A stretch of DNA of 43,312 nt from Marisimplicoccus sp964437815 (GTDB lineage Bacteria > Bacteroidota > Bacteroidia > Flavobacteriales > Flavobacteriaceae): positions 1 to 43,312 of the forward strand of contig CAYTIE010000008.1 of NCBI GenBank assembly GCA_964437815.1, given 5' to 3'. Below are positions 8,227 to 16,183 of this stretch, one piece after another. Position numbers and translations under genes: made by a program. How positions within the stretch are numbered: the stretch's first letter is position 1; each line of letters begins with the position of its first letter. The notes under the pieces were generated by a model. It searched no databases, was not told the DNA's origin, and saw only the letters and a list, made by a program, of their open reading frames with translations.

Positions 8227-9363
8227 TTAATTATTGTTGAAAAACTCCTTAATTGAATTACAAATAAAATCAATTTGAGACTTTGATAATTCTGTATGCA
8301 TGGGAAGAGAAATCACTTGATCTTTAACAATATTAGTGTTTTCAAAATTCTCACTAAGATTAAAATTATTTTTGTAGGCTTTTTGTTCGTGAAATCCAAG
8401 TGGATAATATATTCCATAAGGGATTTCTTTAGATGATAGAAACTCAGCAAGTTTATCCCTTTTCCCATTTTTTACTTTTATAGTATATTGATGAAAAACA
8501 TGAGAGTCAGAATCAGATTCTACATAAGGTGTTTCAATTTCATTGATTGACTCAAGTATTGAATTATAATCATTTGCTGCAGCAATTCTTCTTTTATTAT
8601 AGACATTAAGATATTTTAACTTGACATTCAAAATAGCAGCCTGAATAGAGTCAAGCCTAGAATTAACACCAATTTCATCATGATAATATCTTTTATACAT
8701 ACCATGATTTACAATTCCTCTCATTTTAAAAGCTAAATCGTCTGAATTAGTAAAAATTGCTCCTCCATCCCCGTATCCTCCTAAATTTTTTGAAGGAAAA
8801 AATGATGTTGTACCTATATCACCAATTGTTCCAGACATTACTTTTTTTGAATTTGATAAATTTACTTTTGATCCAAGAGCTTGTGCATTATCTTCTATAA
8901 CAAATAATTTATTTTTTTTTGCTATTTCCATAATTTCATTCATTCTACAAGATTGTCCAAATAAATGAACAGGTATTATGGCTCGAGTTTTACTTGTTAT
9001 TCTATTTTCAATCATTATAGGATCAATATTGAATGTTTTGGGATCAATATCAACTAAAATTGGTTTAAGACCCAACAGAAGAATAACCTCAATTGTAGAT
9101 GCAAAAGAAAAATTAGTTGTAATTACTTCATCTCCATTTTCTAACCCTAAAGACATAAGAGCAATTTGAAGGGCATCTGTTCCATTTGCACAAGGGATAA
9201 CATTTTTTGTTCCTAAAAATTCTTTTAAATTTAGTTCAAATTCCTTGACAATTGGCCCATTAATAAAGGCTGCAGATTTAAGAACTTTCTTAATTTCTCT
9301 ATTAACTTGCCATCTAATTTTCTTGTATTGACCCTGTAGGTCAACCATGTTTATTTTTTTCAT
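8227..9363 (-). CDS. DegT/DnrJ/EryC1/StrS-family sugar aminotransferase
   Basis: A PLP enzyme of the sugar nucleotide transaminase family that installs an amino group on a keto-sugar for LPS, capsule or glycoprotein glycans. The 378 residues show ANGTDALQIAL near 59-69, VIEDNAQALGS with the PLP-stacking Asp, and the Schiff-base Lys192 in FFPSKNLGGYGDGG. The C-terminal HVFHQYTIKV block and GIYYPLGFHEQ are intact. The start at ATG 9361-9363 is supported by a perfect TAnnTTTG element just upstream. It is divergent from kdtA, another surface-glycan gene; the two promoters interleave within about 50 bases. The exact sugar substrate is not determinable. Confidence 0.92.
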   Translation of the reverse strand: MKKINMVDLQGQYKKIRWQVNREIKKVLKSAAFINGPIVKEFELNLKEFLGTKNVIPCANGTDALQIALMSLGLENGDEVITTNFSFASTIEVILLLGLKPILVDIDPKTFNIDPIMIENRITSKTRAIIPVHLFGQSCRMNEIMEIAKKNKLFVIEDNAQALGSKVNLSNSKKVMSGTIGDIGTTSFFPSKNLGGYGDGGAIFTNSDDLAFKMRGIVNHGMYKRYYHDEIGVNSRLDSIQAAILNVKLKYLNVYNKRRIAAANDYNSILESINEIETPYVESDSDSHVFHQYTIKVKNGKRDKLAEFLSSKEIPYGIYYPLGFHEQKAYKNNFNLSENFENTNIVKDQVISLPMHTELSKSQIDFICNSIKEFFNNN

Positions 9364-9374
9364 TTTTTCAAAAA

Positions 9375-9382
9375 CAAATTTA
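9375..9382 (-). promoter_or_regulatory. Bacteroidota -7 element TAAATTTG for the DegT aminotransferase
   Basis: On the minus strand TAAATTTG ends 11 bases upstream of the aminotransferase ATG, a perfect TAnnTTTG match. It lies 7 bases from the opposing kdtA element, so the two genes share a compact bidirectional promoter region. Confidence 0.5.
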
Positions 9383-9388
9383 ATAAAG

Positions 9389-9396
9389 TATTTTTG
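9389..9396 (+). promoter_or_regulatory. Bacteroidota -7 element TATTTTTG for kdtA
   Basis: TATTTTTG matches TAnnTTTG perfectly and predicts transcription from about 9400-9402. This lies downstream of ATG 9347, arguing that kdtA translation starts at the TTG at 9410 instead. Confidence 0.45.
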
Positions 9397-9409
9397 GAAA
9401 AAGTTTAGA

Positions 9410-10645
9410 TTGCAAGTTATTTATAACATATCAATTAATATTATAATTCTGGTATTACAACCTTTTAGAATTTTCTCTAATAGACTAAATGATTTTTTTA
9501 AAGACAGAGTCTCTTCTTTAAAATTAATTGAACAAAAAATAAAGCCAAATGATAAGACAATATGGTTTCATGTTGCATCATTAGGAGAGTTTGAGCAAAT
9601 TAAGCCAATAATTAAAGAACTTAAGACAGAAAATCATGAATTAAAAATATTAATAAGTTTCTTCTCTCCTTCTGGTTTTAAAGCCTCATTAAAATATAGT
9701 CTAGCTGAAAGAGTATACCTTCCTATGGACACAAAAGAAAACGCAAAAAGTTTCATAAATAAAATAAATCCTAATGTAGCTGTATTTGTGAAAAATGACA
9801 TTTGGACAAATTATTTAATAGAATTAAAGAAAAAAGAAATACCTATATATTCAATATCAAGTAAATTTCACAAATCACAATTCTATTTTAAAATATATGG
9901 AAAATGGTTTCTTAATAAACTTAAACAAATAGATTATTTTTTTGTTCAGGATAATAATTCTAAAGGAATATTGAATTTAAATAATATAAATAATGTATCT
10001 GTCACAGGAGACACAAGAATTGATAGAGTCAAAGATATAGCTAAACAGGATAAGGAGTTTAATTCTATTGAAATGTTTGTTAATAATGATTTTTGTTTTA
10101 TTGCTGGGAGTTCATGGGAAGCAGATTATACAATTTTTTTAAAGTCAATAGTCCAGAGAACTAATATTAAAACAATAATTGCTCCCCATAATATAGTTGA
10201 TTCAGAAATAAGAACCCTCGAAAAAATGACACAATCATTATCAGTCAGATACTCAAGAATTGATAGAGATTTAGATCCTAGCAAGAAAATATTACTTATC
10301 GATTCAGTAGGATCGTTAAAATACTTATATAAATTTGCAGACATTGCCTATATTGGAGGTGGAATGGGGAACCTAGGACTTCACAATATACTTGAAGCAG
10401 CTGTATTTGGAATACCTATTATAATAGGGAAGAATTTTAAAGGCTTTTCTGAAGCAGAAGAACTAGTTAAATTAGGAGGAGTTAAAAGCATAAATTCAGA
10501 AATTGAATTTGAGGACATTTTTAATAACTTGATATCTAACAAAACTATTACAGAAAGAATGGGAAAAATAAATAAAGATTATATTTATTCCAATAGTGGT
10601 GGTTCAGAAAAAATAATAAAAGCTTTAAAAGAAAGTTTAGTCTAG
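9410..10645 (+). CDS. waaA: 3-deoxy-D-manno-octulosonic acid (Kdo) transferase
   Basis: Also called KdtA; transfers Kdo from CMP-Kdo to lipid A precursor at the inner membrane during LPS synthesis. The 411 residues begin with a hydrophobic anchor typical of the family, then the N-terminal domain (VASLGEFEQIKPI) and the C-terminal CMP-Kdo-binding domain: GDTRIDRV, GSSWEADY, and YIGGGMGNLGLHNILEAAVFG followed by FKGFSEAEELV. The open frame extends up to ATG 9347, but that start lies inside the divergent DegT gene and upstream of the predicted promoter. The TTG at 9410 gives MQVIYNISINI, matching how flavobacterial homologues begin (hydrophobic LYN start). Start choice is inferred, product is firm. 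It pairs functionally with lpxK at 18.3 kb. Confidence 0.93.
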   Translation: MQVIYNISINIIILVLQPFRIFSNRLNDFFKDRVSSLKLIEQKIKPNDKTIWFHVASLGEFEQIKPIIKELKTENHELKILISFFSPSGFKASLKYSLAERVYLPMDTKENAKSFINKINPNVAVFVKNDIWTNYLIELKKKEIPIYSISSKFHKSQFYFKIYGKWFLNKLKQIDYFFVQDNNSKGILNLNNINNVSVTGDTRIDRVKDIAKQDKEFNSIEMFVNNDFCFIAGSSWEADYTIFLKSIVQRTNIKTIIAPHNIVDSEIRTLEKMTQSLSVRYSRIDRDLDPSKKILLIDSVGSLKYLYKFADIAYIGGGMGNLGLHNILEAAVFGIPIIIGKNFKGFSEAEELVKLGGVKSINSEIEFEDIFNNLISNKTITERMGKINKDYIYSNSGGSEKIIKALKESLV

Positions 10646-10660
10646 GCTAAAAAATAAACT

Positions 10661-10668
10661 TAAATTTG
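10661..10668 (+). promoter_or_regulatory. Bacteroidota -7 element TAAATTTG for alkaline phosphatase
   Basis: Perfect TAnnTTTG ending only 4 bases before the ATG at 10673. The implied start site falls at or within a base or two of the start codon, so the mRNA may be leaderless. Confidence 0.45.
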
Positions 10669-10672
10669 AGCA

Positions 10673-11803
10673 ATGAAAAAAAATATAATTCTAGCTTTAT
10701 TTTTTGTTATATCATTTAATATTTACTCTCAAGAATCTGAATCACCAAATATTATTTTAATGATTGGTGATGGAATGGGATTAACTCAAATTTCAAGTGG
10801 TATGTATTCAAATAATAATTCAACAGCACTTGAAAATTTTCAATATGTGGGGTTATCAAAGACTCACTCATATGATAATCTAGTTACAGATTCAGCTGCA
10901 GCAGGAACTGCTATGTCATCTGGGGAAAAAACACAGAATAAAGTCTTAGGTCTAGATCATGAGGGAAACCCTATAAAGTCTATACTTTCTATATGTCAGG
11001 ATAAGGGTTATTCTACTGCTTTAGTTGCAACCTCAAATATCCTGCATGCTACACCAGCAGCTTTTTTTGCCAATATTGACTATAGATATAATTATGAACC
11101 TATTGCTGTTCAAATGACAAAAAGTGGAGTTAATTATTTTGTAGGAGGTGGTGAAAAGTATTTTAATTCAAGAGAAGACAAAAGAAATTTGATAAATGAA
11201 ATGACTGAAAATGACTATGAAATTGTATATAATATTTCTGACTTTGAAAAAAGCAAATCTAATTATCTAGGGTTTTTTACTGCTAAAGATGAGCCTTATT
11301 ATTTTTATAAAGGAGTCAATTACTCCTATAGAGAATACGATGAGGATGATTATAATGAAGATGAGCCTTTAGAGGATTTTACAGGAAGAGAATCTTACCT
11401 TGCAAGGTCAGCTAAAGCAACCCTTGGCAAACTTGATGAAATGGGCAAACCATTTTTTATAATGATTGAAGGTTCACAAATTGATTGGGGTGGTCATGAT
11501 AATGATCAAAAATATATGGTATCACAGTTCCTTGAATTTAACGATGCAATTGAAGTTGTTTTAGACTTTGCAAAAAAAGACAAGAATACTATAGTTGTTG
11601 TAACAGCTGATCATGAAACTGGTGGAGCTGCTATAGTAAGAGGAAAACTATCTAACTCTTCAATTAAAAATAGGTTTGCTACCACCAACCATACTGCATC
11701 AATGGTACCTGTTTTTAGCTATGGACCTAAAGCTCATTTATTTAAAGGTATTTATGAAAACACTGAAATTTTTAATAAATTGTTAAGTATAGTCAATAAA
11801 TGA
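10673..11803 (+). CDS. phoA: secreted alkaline phosphatase (PhoA family)
   Basis: A periplasmic metal-dependent phosphomonoesterase that releases phosphate. Sec signal peptide at about 1-19 (MKKNIILALFFVISFNIYSQ). The PhoA fold motifs are present: MIGDGMGLTQISS with the first metal Asp, the catalytic Ser in VTDSAAAGTAMSSG, EGSQIDWGGHDND carrying Glu/Asp/His metal ligands, TADHETGG and the terminal metal His in TNHTASMVPV. At 376 residues it is shorter than E. coli PhoA (about 470) but in the size range of the compact marine forms. Its stop overlaps the next start by ATGA, so it is co-transcribed with the D-aminoacylase-like lipoprotein. No PHO-box-like operator was recognised. Confidence 0.93.
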   Translation: MKKNIILALFFVISFNIYSQESESPNIILMIGDGMGLTQISSGMYSNNNSTALENFQYVGLSKTHSYDNLVTDSAAAGTAMSSGEKTQNKVLGLDHEGNPIKSILSICQDKGYSTALVATSNILHATPAAFFANIDYRYNYEPIAVQMTKSGVNYFVGGGEKYFNSREDKRNLINEMTENDYEIVYNISDFEKSKSNYLGFFTAKDEPYYFYKGVNYSYREYDEDDYNEDEPLEDFTGRESYLARSAKATLGKLDEMGKPFFIMIEGSQIDWGGHDNDQKYMVSQFLEFNDAIEVVLDFAKKDKNTIVVVTADHETGGAAIVRGKLSNSSIKNRFATTNHTASMVPVFSYGPKAHLFKGIYENTEIFNKLLSIVNK

Positions 11804-13413
11804 AAAAAATTCTTGTTTTAGTATCAATCCTTATTTTTTCATGTTCTAATGATCCTCAAAACTGTGATATTCTAATAGAGAATGGTATCATTTACGACGG
11901 AACAGGTAATAAACCATATAAAGGAGTTGTAGCAATTTCAAATGATAAAATTATATATGTTGGTAAAAACAAAAATTTTGTTGCAAATAAAGTTATAGAT
12001 GCAACAGATAAAGCTGTCTCTCCAGGATTTATAAATATGTTGAGCTGGGCATATAATTCCTTAATGAATGATGGGAGATCTTTAAGTGATCTTAAACAAG
12101 GTGTAACTCTTGAAGTATTTGGCGAAGGAACCTCTCCTGGACCATCTGGAAATATTGAAGACAACACTTATGTATCGTTTGGAGAGGCAATGAAAGAGCT
12201 TGAAGATAATGGTGTTTCTACAAATATAGCATCATATCTAGGTGCAACTACTGTTAGGATTCAAGAGATTGGATATAAAAATAGAAAAGCTACAGATGAG
12301 GAAATGGAATCAATGAGAAATATTGTAAGAGTAGCTATGGAACAAGGTGCAATTGGTATTGGATCTTCATTAATTTATGCTCCAGCTGATTATGCAGATA
12401 CAAATGAGCTAATTGAGCTCTCTAAAGTTGCTTCTGCTTATGGTGGAAGATACATATCACATATGAGAAATGAAGATTCAAGGATTCTATCAGCAGTAGA
12501 TGAATTGATTGAGATAGCTGAAAAAGCGAATATACCGGCAGAAATATACCATCTCAAAGCTTCAAGAAAAGCAAACTATCATTTGTTAGACTCTGTTATT
12601 TCCAAAGTTGAGGAAGCTAGATCTAGAGGATTAAAAATCACAGCTGATATGTATACATATACCGCAAGTTCAACTGGGCTTACTGGTGTTATTCCAACTT
12701 GGGTTCAAGAAGGTGGAAGAGAAGCATGGATAAATAGGATGAAAAGGCCTGATATCAGGAAAAGACTTTTTGCTGATATTAGAAAAGAGCTTTCTGAACA
12801 ACCTCCAGAAGATATTCTAATGGTAGGATTTAACAAAAAGTCTATGTCTGATAAATATAGAGGCATGACTATTGCTGAAGCAGCTAAATTAAGAGGGGAA
12901 TCTCCAGAAGAAGCTATTGTTGATTTAATTATTGAGGATGGTAGTAGAATTCAATGTATCTACTTTAGTATGAGTGAAGAAAATATTAGAAAAAAAATTC
13001 AGTTGCCATGGGTATCATTTGATTCAGATGCTGGTTCATATTCTGATATATCGGAAGATTTCATAACACACCCTAGAGCATTTGGAAGTTTTATAAGAGT
13101 TATAGGAAAATATACTAGAGATGAAGGGCTTTTAGAACTTGAGGAAGCAATTAGAAAACTAACTAGTCTTCCTGCTGAAAATTTAGGAATATCATATAGG
13201 GGCCTCTTAAAGAAAGATTATTTTGCAGATGTTGTAATTTTTGATCCTAATAACGTTAGAGATAATGCTACTTTTGAAGAACCTCTTCAGTACGCAGAAG
13301 GTATAGAGAATGTTATTGTTAATGGAGTAGAAGTTATTTCTGATGGTGAACATACAGGAGAATACCCTGGAAGATTCATAAAAGGTGCTGGTTATAATAC
13401 AGGTGGAAATTAA
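11800..13413 (+). CDS. D-aminoacylase-like amidohydrolase lipoprotein
   Basis: A 537-residue predicted lipoprotein (lipobox LIFSC, Cys15) of the N-acyl-D-amino-acid deacylase branch of amidohydrolases. Family features: the N-terminal beta-sandwich (ILIENGIIYDGTG), LKQGVTLEVFGEG, the His-containing YISHMRNED, HLKAS, the Asp in DSDAGSYSD and the C-terminal DYFADVVIFDP. The usual HxH metal motif after PGFID is replaced: residues 76-84 read PGFINMLSW, so one metal site is probably lost or remodelled. I recall a subfamily with the same PGFINMLSWA block, so this looks like lineage chemistry rather than decay. Translationally coupled to phoA (ATGA overlap). Substrate unknown; N-acyl-D-amino acids or related amides are plausible. 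Confidence 0.82.
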   Translation: MKKILVLVSILIFSCSNDPQNCDILIENGIIYDGTGNKPYKGVVAISNDKIIYVGKNKNFVANKVIDATDKAVSPGFINMLSWAYNSLMNDGRSLSDLKQGVTLEVFGEGTSPGPSGNIEDNTYVSFGEAMKELEDNGVSTNIASYLGATTVRIQEIGYKNRKATDEEMESMRNIVRVAMEQGAIGIGSSLIYAPADYADTNELIELSKVASAYGGRYISHMRNEDSRILSAVDELIEIAEKANIPAEIYHLKASRKANYHLLDSVISKVEEARSRGLKITADMYTYTASSTGLTGVIPTWVQEGGREAWINRMKRPDIRKRLFADIRKELSEQPPEDILMVGFNKKSMSDKYRGMTIAEAAKLRGESPEEAIVDLIIEDGSRIQCIYFSMSEENIRKKIQLPWVSFDSDAGSYSDISEDFITHPRAFGSFIRVIGKYTRDEGLLELEEAIRKLTSLPAENLGISYRGLLKKDYFADVVIFDPNNVRDNATFEEPLQYAEGIENVIVNGVEVISDGEHTGEYPGRFIKGAGYNTGGN

Positions 13414-13417
13414 AAAG

Positions 13418-13499
13418 TGCGGGTGAAGGGACTCGAACCCCCAAGCCGTTAAGCACTAGATCCTAAGTCTAGCGTGTCTACCAATTTCACCACACCCGC
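13418..13499 (-). tRNA. tRNA-Leu (anticodon UAG)
   Basis: On the minus strand an 82-nt class II tRNA folds: acceptor GCGGGTG/CACCCGC plus discriminator A, D-arm with TTGGTAGACAC, anticodon stem CTAGA/TCTAG with 7-nt loop CTTAGGA (anticodon UAG), a long variable arm, and T-loop TTCGAGT. The long variable arm and A73 are standard for leucine. CCA is not encoded. It lies between a plus-strand amidohydrolase and an M20 peptidase, opposite to both. Confidence 0.97.
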
Positions 13500-13511
13500 A
13501 ATAGGGGATGA

Positions 13512-13519
13512 CAAATATA
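13512..13519 (-). promoter_or_regulatory. Bacteroidota -7 element TATATTTG for tRNA-Leu
   Basis: A perfect minus-strand TAnnTTTG sits 12 bases upstream of the mature tRNA 5' end, giving a very short 5' leader. Confidence 0.5.
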
Positions 13520-13540
13520 GTTAAGTTTTTATAATAATTA

Positions 13541-14917
13541 ATGATGAATAAAATATCTGAAGAACAAAAAAAAGGATTCTTAGAAGAGTTATTAGAGTTT
13601 CTAAAATTTCCATCAATAAGTGCTGATTCAAATTATAAAGATGATCTAAATAAAACTGCTGTTTGGGTATCTAAATCTCTTATAGAAGCTGGCTGTGATT
13701 CATCTGAGGTTATCAAAACAAAAGGCCATCCTATAGTATATGGTGAAAAAATAATTAATAAAGAGTATCCTACTGTATTAGTCTATGGCCACTATGATGT
13801 TCAACCGCCAGATCCATTAAATTTATGGAAAAGCCCACCATTTGAACCTGTTATAGAGAAGACAGAAATTCATCCAGATGGAGCAATTTTTGCAAGGGGA
13901 GCTTGCGATGATAAAGGTCAAGTTTATATGCATATTAAAGCATTTCAATTAATGGTTGAGAATCAAAATTTAAATTGCAATGTTAAGTTTATGATAGAAG
14001 GTGAAGAAGAAGTTGGAAGTAATAATCTTGAAGAGTTTATTAAAAACAATAAAGAAAAATTAAATGCAGACATAATTCTTATATCTGATACTGGATTAAG
14101 TAACATTAGTAGTCCTACACTAACTGTTGGATTAAGAGGCTTGTCCTATATGGAAATAAAAGTAATAGGTCCAAATAGAGATTTACATTCTGGAACATAT
14201 GGCGGAACAATCTATAATCCTGCTAATGCATTAGCTAAAATTATAACATCTCTTATCGATGATAATGGAAAAATAACTATTCCTGGTTTTTATGATGATG
14301 TTATAAACATAGATAAAAGTAAAAGAGAAGAAATTGAAAATAAATCAAATTTTAATGTAGAGTCTTTCAAAAAGTCCCTTGGAATTGATGATGTTAAAGG
14401 TGAAGAAGGTTATACAACATTGGAAAGAAAATCAATTAGACCTACTTTAGATGTTAATGGAATTTGGGGAGGGTATACTGGAGAAGGATCAAAGACGGTT
14501 ATTGCTAGTGAGGCAAGTGCAAAAATATCTATGCGACTAGTTCCAAATCAAGATTGGAATAAAATTAGTGACCTATTTACAGAATATATAGAATCTATTA
14601 TTCCAGATTCTATAAGTGTTGAAATAATTAAACACCATGGCGGAAGCCCATATGTTACACCTGAAGATTCAAAAGGGTATAAATGTGCTATTGAGGCCTA
14701 TAAAGATACTTTTGGTGTTGAGCCAATACCTCAAAAAGATGGAGGAAGTATTCCTATAGTTCCAATGTTTGATGAAGTGTTGGGATTAAAAACAATACTA
14801 ATGGGGTTTGGATTAGATAGTGATTCTATTCACTCTCCAAATGAACATTTTGGATTAAAAAACTTTTATCTAGGTATTGATACTATACAAAATTTCTATA
14901 AACATTTTGGCAAATAA
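13541..14917 (+). CDS. M20-family metallodipeptidase
   Basis: A 458-residue cytoplasmic zinc peptidase related to carnosinase-like/CNDP dipeptidases. The dinuclear site is visible: VYGHYDVQPP (His84, Asp86), ARGACDDKGQ (bridging Asp near 123), and EGEEEVGS (general base Glu and metal Glu near 155-156). The dimerisation lid domain carries DLHSGTYGG. A late acidic/His region (SIHSPNEHFGL) supplies the last ligand. Two consecutive ATGs (13541, 13544) are both possible starts. No signal peptide, so it probably degrades imported or internally produced dipeptides. Its stop directly abuts the stop of the convergent ruvC with no gap. Confidence 0.93.
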   Translation: MMNKISEEQKKGFLEELLEFLKFPSISADSNYKDDLNKTAVWVSKSLIEAGCDSSEVIKTKGHPIVYGEKIINKEYPTVLVYGHYDVQPPDPLNLWKSPPFEPVIEKTEIHPDGAIFARGACDDKGQVYMHIKAFQLMVENQNLNCNVKFMIEGEEEVGSNNLEEFIKNNKEKLNADIILISDTGLSNISSPTLTVGLRGLSYMEIKVIGPNRDLHSGTYGGTIYNPANALAKIITSLIDDNGKITIPGFYDDVINIDKSKREEIENKSNFNVESFKKSLGIDDVKGEEGYTTLERKSIRPTLDVNGIWGGYTGEGSKTVIASEASAKISMRLVPNQDWNKISDLFTEYIESIIPDSISVEIIKHHGGSPYVTPEDSKGYKCAIEAYKDTFGVEPIPQKDGGSIPIVPMFDEVLGLKTILMGFGLDSDSIHSPNEHFGLKNFYLGIDTIQNFYKHFGK

Positions 14918-15478
14918 CTACTCAACCTTATCTGGATTTTTATTAATATAACTTTGCCATCCACTATATTTTTTTTCATTTGTTTTATTGTTAAAATTAA
15001 AATAATGGCAGACTGCTGCTGCAAGTCCATCTGTTGAATCAAGTTTTTTAGGTAGGGTCTTTATCTTTAACATGTTCTGTAACATTTTTGCAACTTGTTC
15101 TTTACTTGCATTGCCATTTCCAGTTATGGAAAGTTTTATTTTTTTTGGAGAATATTCTGTAATGGGTATCTCTAAGTTAAGCCCAGCTGCCATTGCAACT
15201 CCTTGAGCTCTCCCAAGTTTAAGCATTGATTGGACATTCTTTCCAAAAAAGGGAGCTTCAATTGCAATTTCATCTGGCGCATACTCTTGAATTAATTCAG
15301 ATGTCCTTTTAAAAATTAATGAAAGCTTAATGTAATGATTCTTTTCTTTTGATATATTCAACTCATTTAATTCAAGAATTTCCATAGTATTATTTACTAC
15401 TTTAATAATACCAAAACCCATGATATTTGTTCCGGGATCTATACCCATAATTACTTTCTCATTTATGGTCTTCTTCAT
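14918..15478 (-). CDS. ruvC: Holliday junction resolvase
   Basis: The RuvC endonuclease cuts four-way DNA junctions during recombination together with RuvAB. The 186 residues contain the RNase H-like catalytic acids: Asp14 in MGIDPGTNIMGFGI, Glu in IAIEAPFFGKN, and Asp in DSTDGLAAAVCHY; SPKKIKLSITGNGNASKEQV is the conserved DNA-contact helix. It overlaps the upstream lipoprotein gene by four bases (ATGA), so they share a transcript. ruvA and ruvB are not nearby. Confidence 0.96.
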   Translation of the reverse strand: MKKTINEKVIMGIDPGTNIMGFGIIKVVNNTMEILELNELNISKEKNHYIKLSLIFKRTSELIQEYAPDEIAIEAPFFGKNVQSMLKLGRAQGVAMAAGLNLEIPITEYSPKKIKLSITGNGNASKEQVAKMLQNMLKIKTLPKKLDSTDGLAAAVCHYFNFNNKTNEKKYSGWQSYINKNPDKVE

Positions 15479-15912
15479 TTTATTGATAATTTAATTGGTA
15501 AATCAAATACTACATCAACATATTCACCAACATTAGTTTTAACTGCAGGTAATGCTTTTGGCAAACTTTTAAAAGCTTCATTAAATTGCTCTTTAATTTC
15601 ATTTGAAAGTGACTCCTGTGAAGATATGTTTACTATAGAGAAACTTCCTAAAGTATCAATGTTTACTTTAAGTAAATATTCTGTTGTCTCTAGATTAATA
15701 TCCCTGTCATTAAAGTATGTTGTTAATTTTTTTTCAATTGACTCAATGAAACATTTCTTTTGTTCATTTAAATCAAGACTCTCACATTCTGGATAAGAAG
15801 GCGGTTGATCATCATAACCCCATGAAGAAGATTGAATTATTTCTTTTTCAGGCACTGAATAATCAAAAAAACTACAAGAAGACAGTAATAGCAAAACAAA
15901 TAAATACTTCAC
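15475..15912 (-). CDS. small lipoprotein with TonB-C-like domain
   Basis: A 145-residue predicted lipoprotein. The start is placed at GTG 15912, which gives MKYLFVLLLLSSC, a textbook lipoprotein signal peptide; the open frame extends further up but would overlap the divergent 65-aa gene. Residues about 45-140 (ECESLDLNEQKKCFIESIEKKL, then LLKVNIDTLGSFSIVNI and the late VDVVFDLPIK) resemble the TonB C-terminal fold used as a generic envelope domain in Bacteroidota. There is no TonB transmembrane/proline-rich segment, so it is not an energy transducer in the usual sense. Coupled to ruvC by ATGA, a conserved flavobacterial neighbour as far as I recall. Function unknown. Confidence 0.65.
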   Translation of the reverse strand: MKYLFVLLLLSSCSFFDYSVPEKEIIQSSSWGYDDQPPSYPECESLDLNEQKKCFIESIEKKLTTYFNDRDINLETTEYLLKVNIDTLGSFSIVNISSQESLSNEIKEQFNEAFKSLPKALPAVKTNVGEYVDVVFDLPIKLSIK

Positions 15913-15971
15913 TATAAATATGTTCAGTCTGATATTTTTTTTAAACACAATTAAAATTACGATTTTTTCAA

Positions 15972-15979
15972 TAGCTTTG
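15972..15979 (+). promoter_or_regulatory. Bacteroidota -7 element TAGCTTTG for the 65-aa gene and Nramp-like transporter
   Basis: Perfect TAnnTTTG ending 4 bases before ATG 15984, predicting a leaderless or near-leaderless mRNA. Confidence 0.45.
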
Positions 15980-15983
15980 TTGT

Positions 15984-16181
15984 ATGGAAATATTACTATT
16001 ATCCATTGTTCTAATAGGACTTGCATTCATTGGCATTTCTATTAAGTTATTAGTTAAAAAGGACGGTAAATTTTCTGGAACTTGTGCTAGTCAAAGTCCC
16101 TTTTTACATAACTCAAATGAGCCATGTGGAGTTTGTGGAAAAATACCTACAAGTTCTGAGTGCGCAAATGAAGCTAATTAG
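15984..16181 (+). CDS. small conserved 'membrane or secreted protein'
   Basis: A 65-residue protein with one N-terminal transmembrane helix (about 3-22), a basic stretch (KLLVKKDG) and a Cys motif: GTCASQSPF, then CGVCGK, then a final Cys. The order matches a small family widespread in Flavobacteriia that carries the phrase 'membrane or secreted protein' and has no known function. The paired cysteines could bind a metal or form disulfides on the outer face. It lies 2 bases upstream of the Nramp-like transporter and is almost certainly co-transcribed with it, which hints at a metal-related role. Confidence 0.75.
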   Translation: MEILLLSIVLIGLAFIGISIKLLVKKDGKFSGTCASQSPFLHNSNEPCGVCGKIPTSSECANEAN

Positions 16182-16183
16182 AT

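Noticed and set aside
9347..9409. N-terminal extension of KdtA from ATG 9347
   Set aside because: It lies inside the divergent aminotransferase gene and upstream of the predicted kdtA promoter; the added residues are unconserved and rich in Phe/Lys.
15913..16026. N-terminal extension of the lipoprotein upstream of ruvC
   Set aside because: It runs into the divergent 65-aa gene; GTG 15912 gives an ideal lipoprotein signal peptide.
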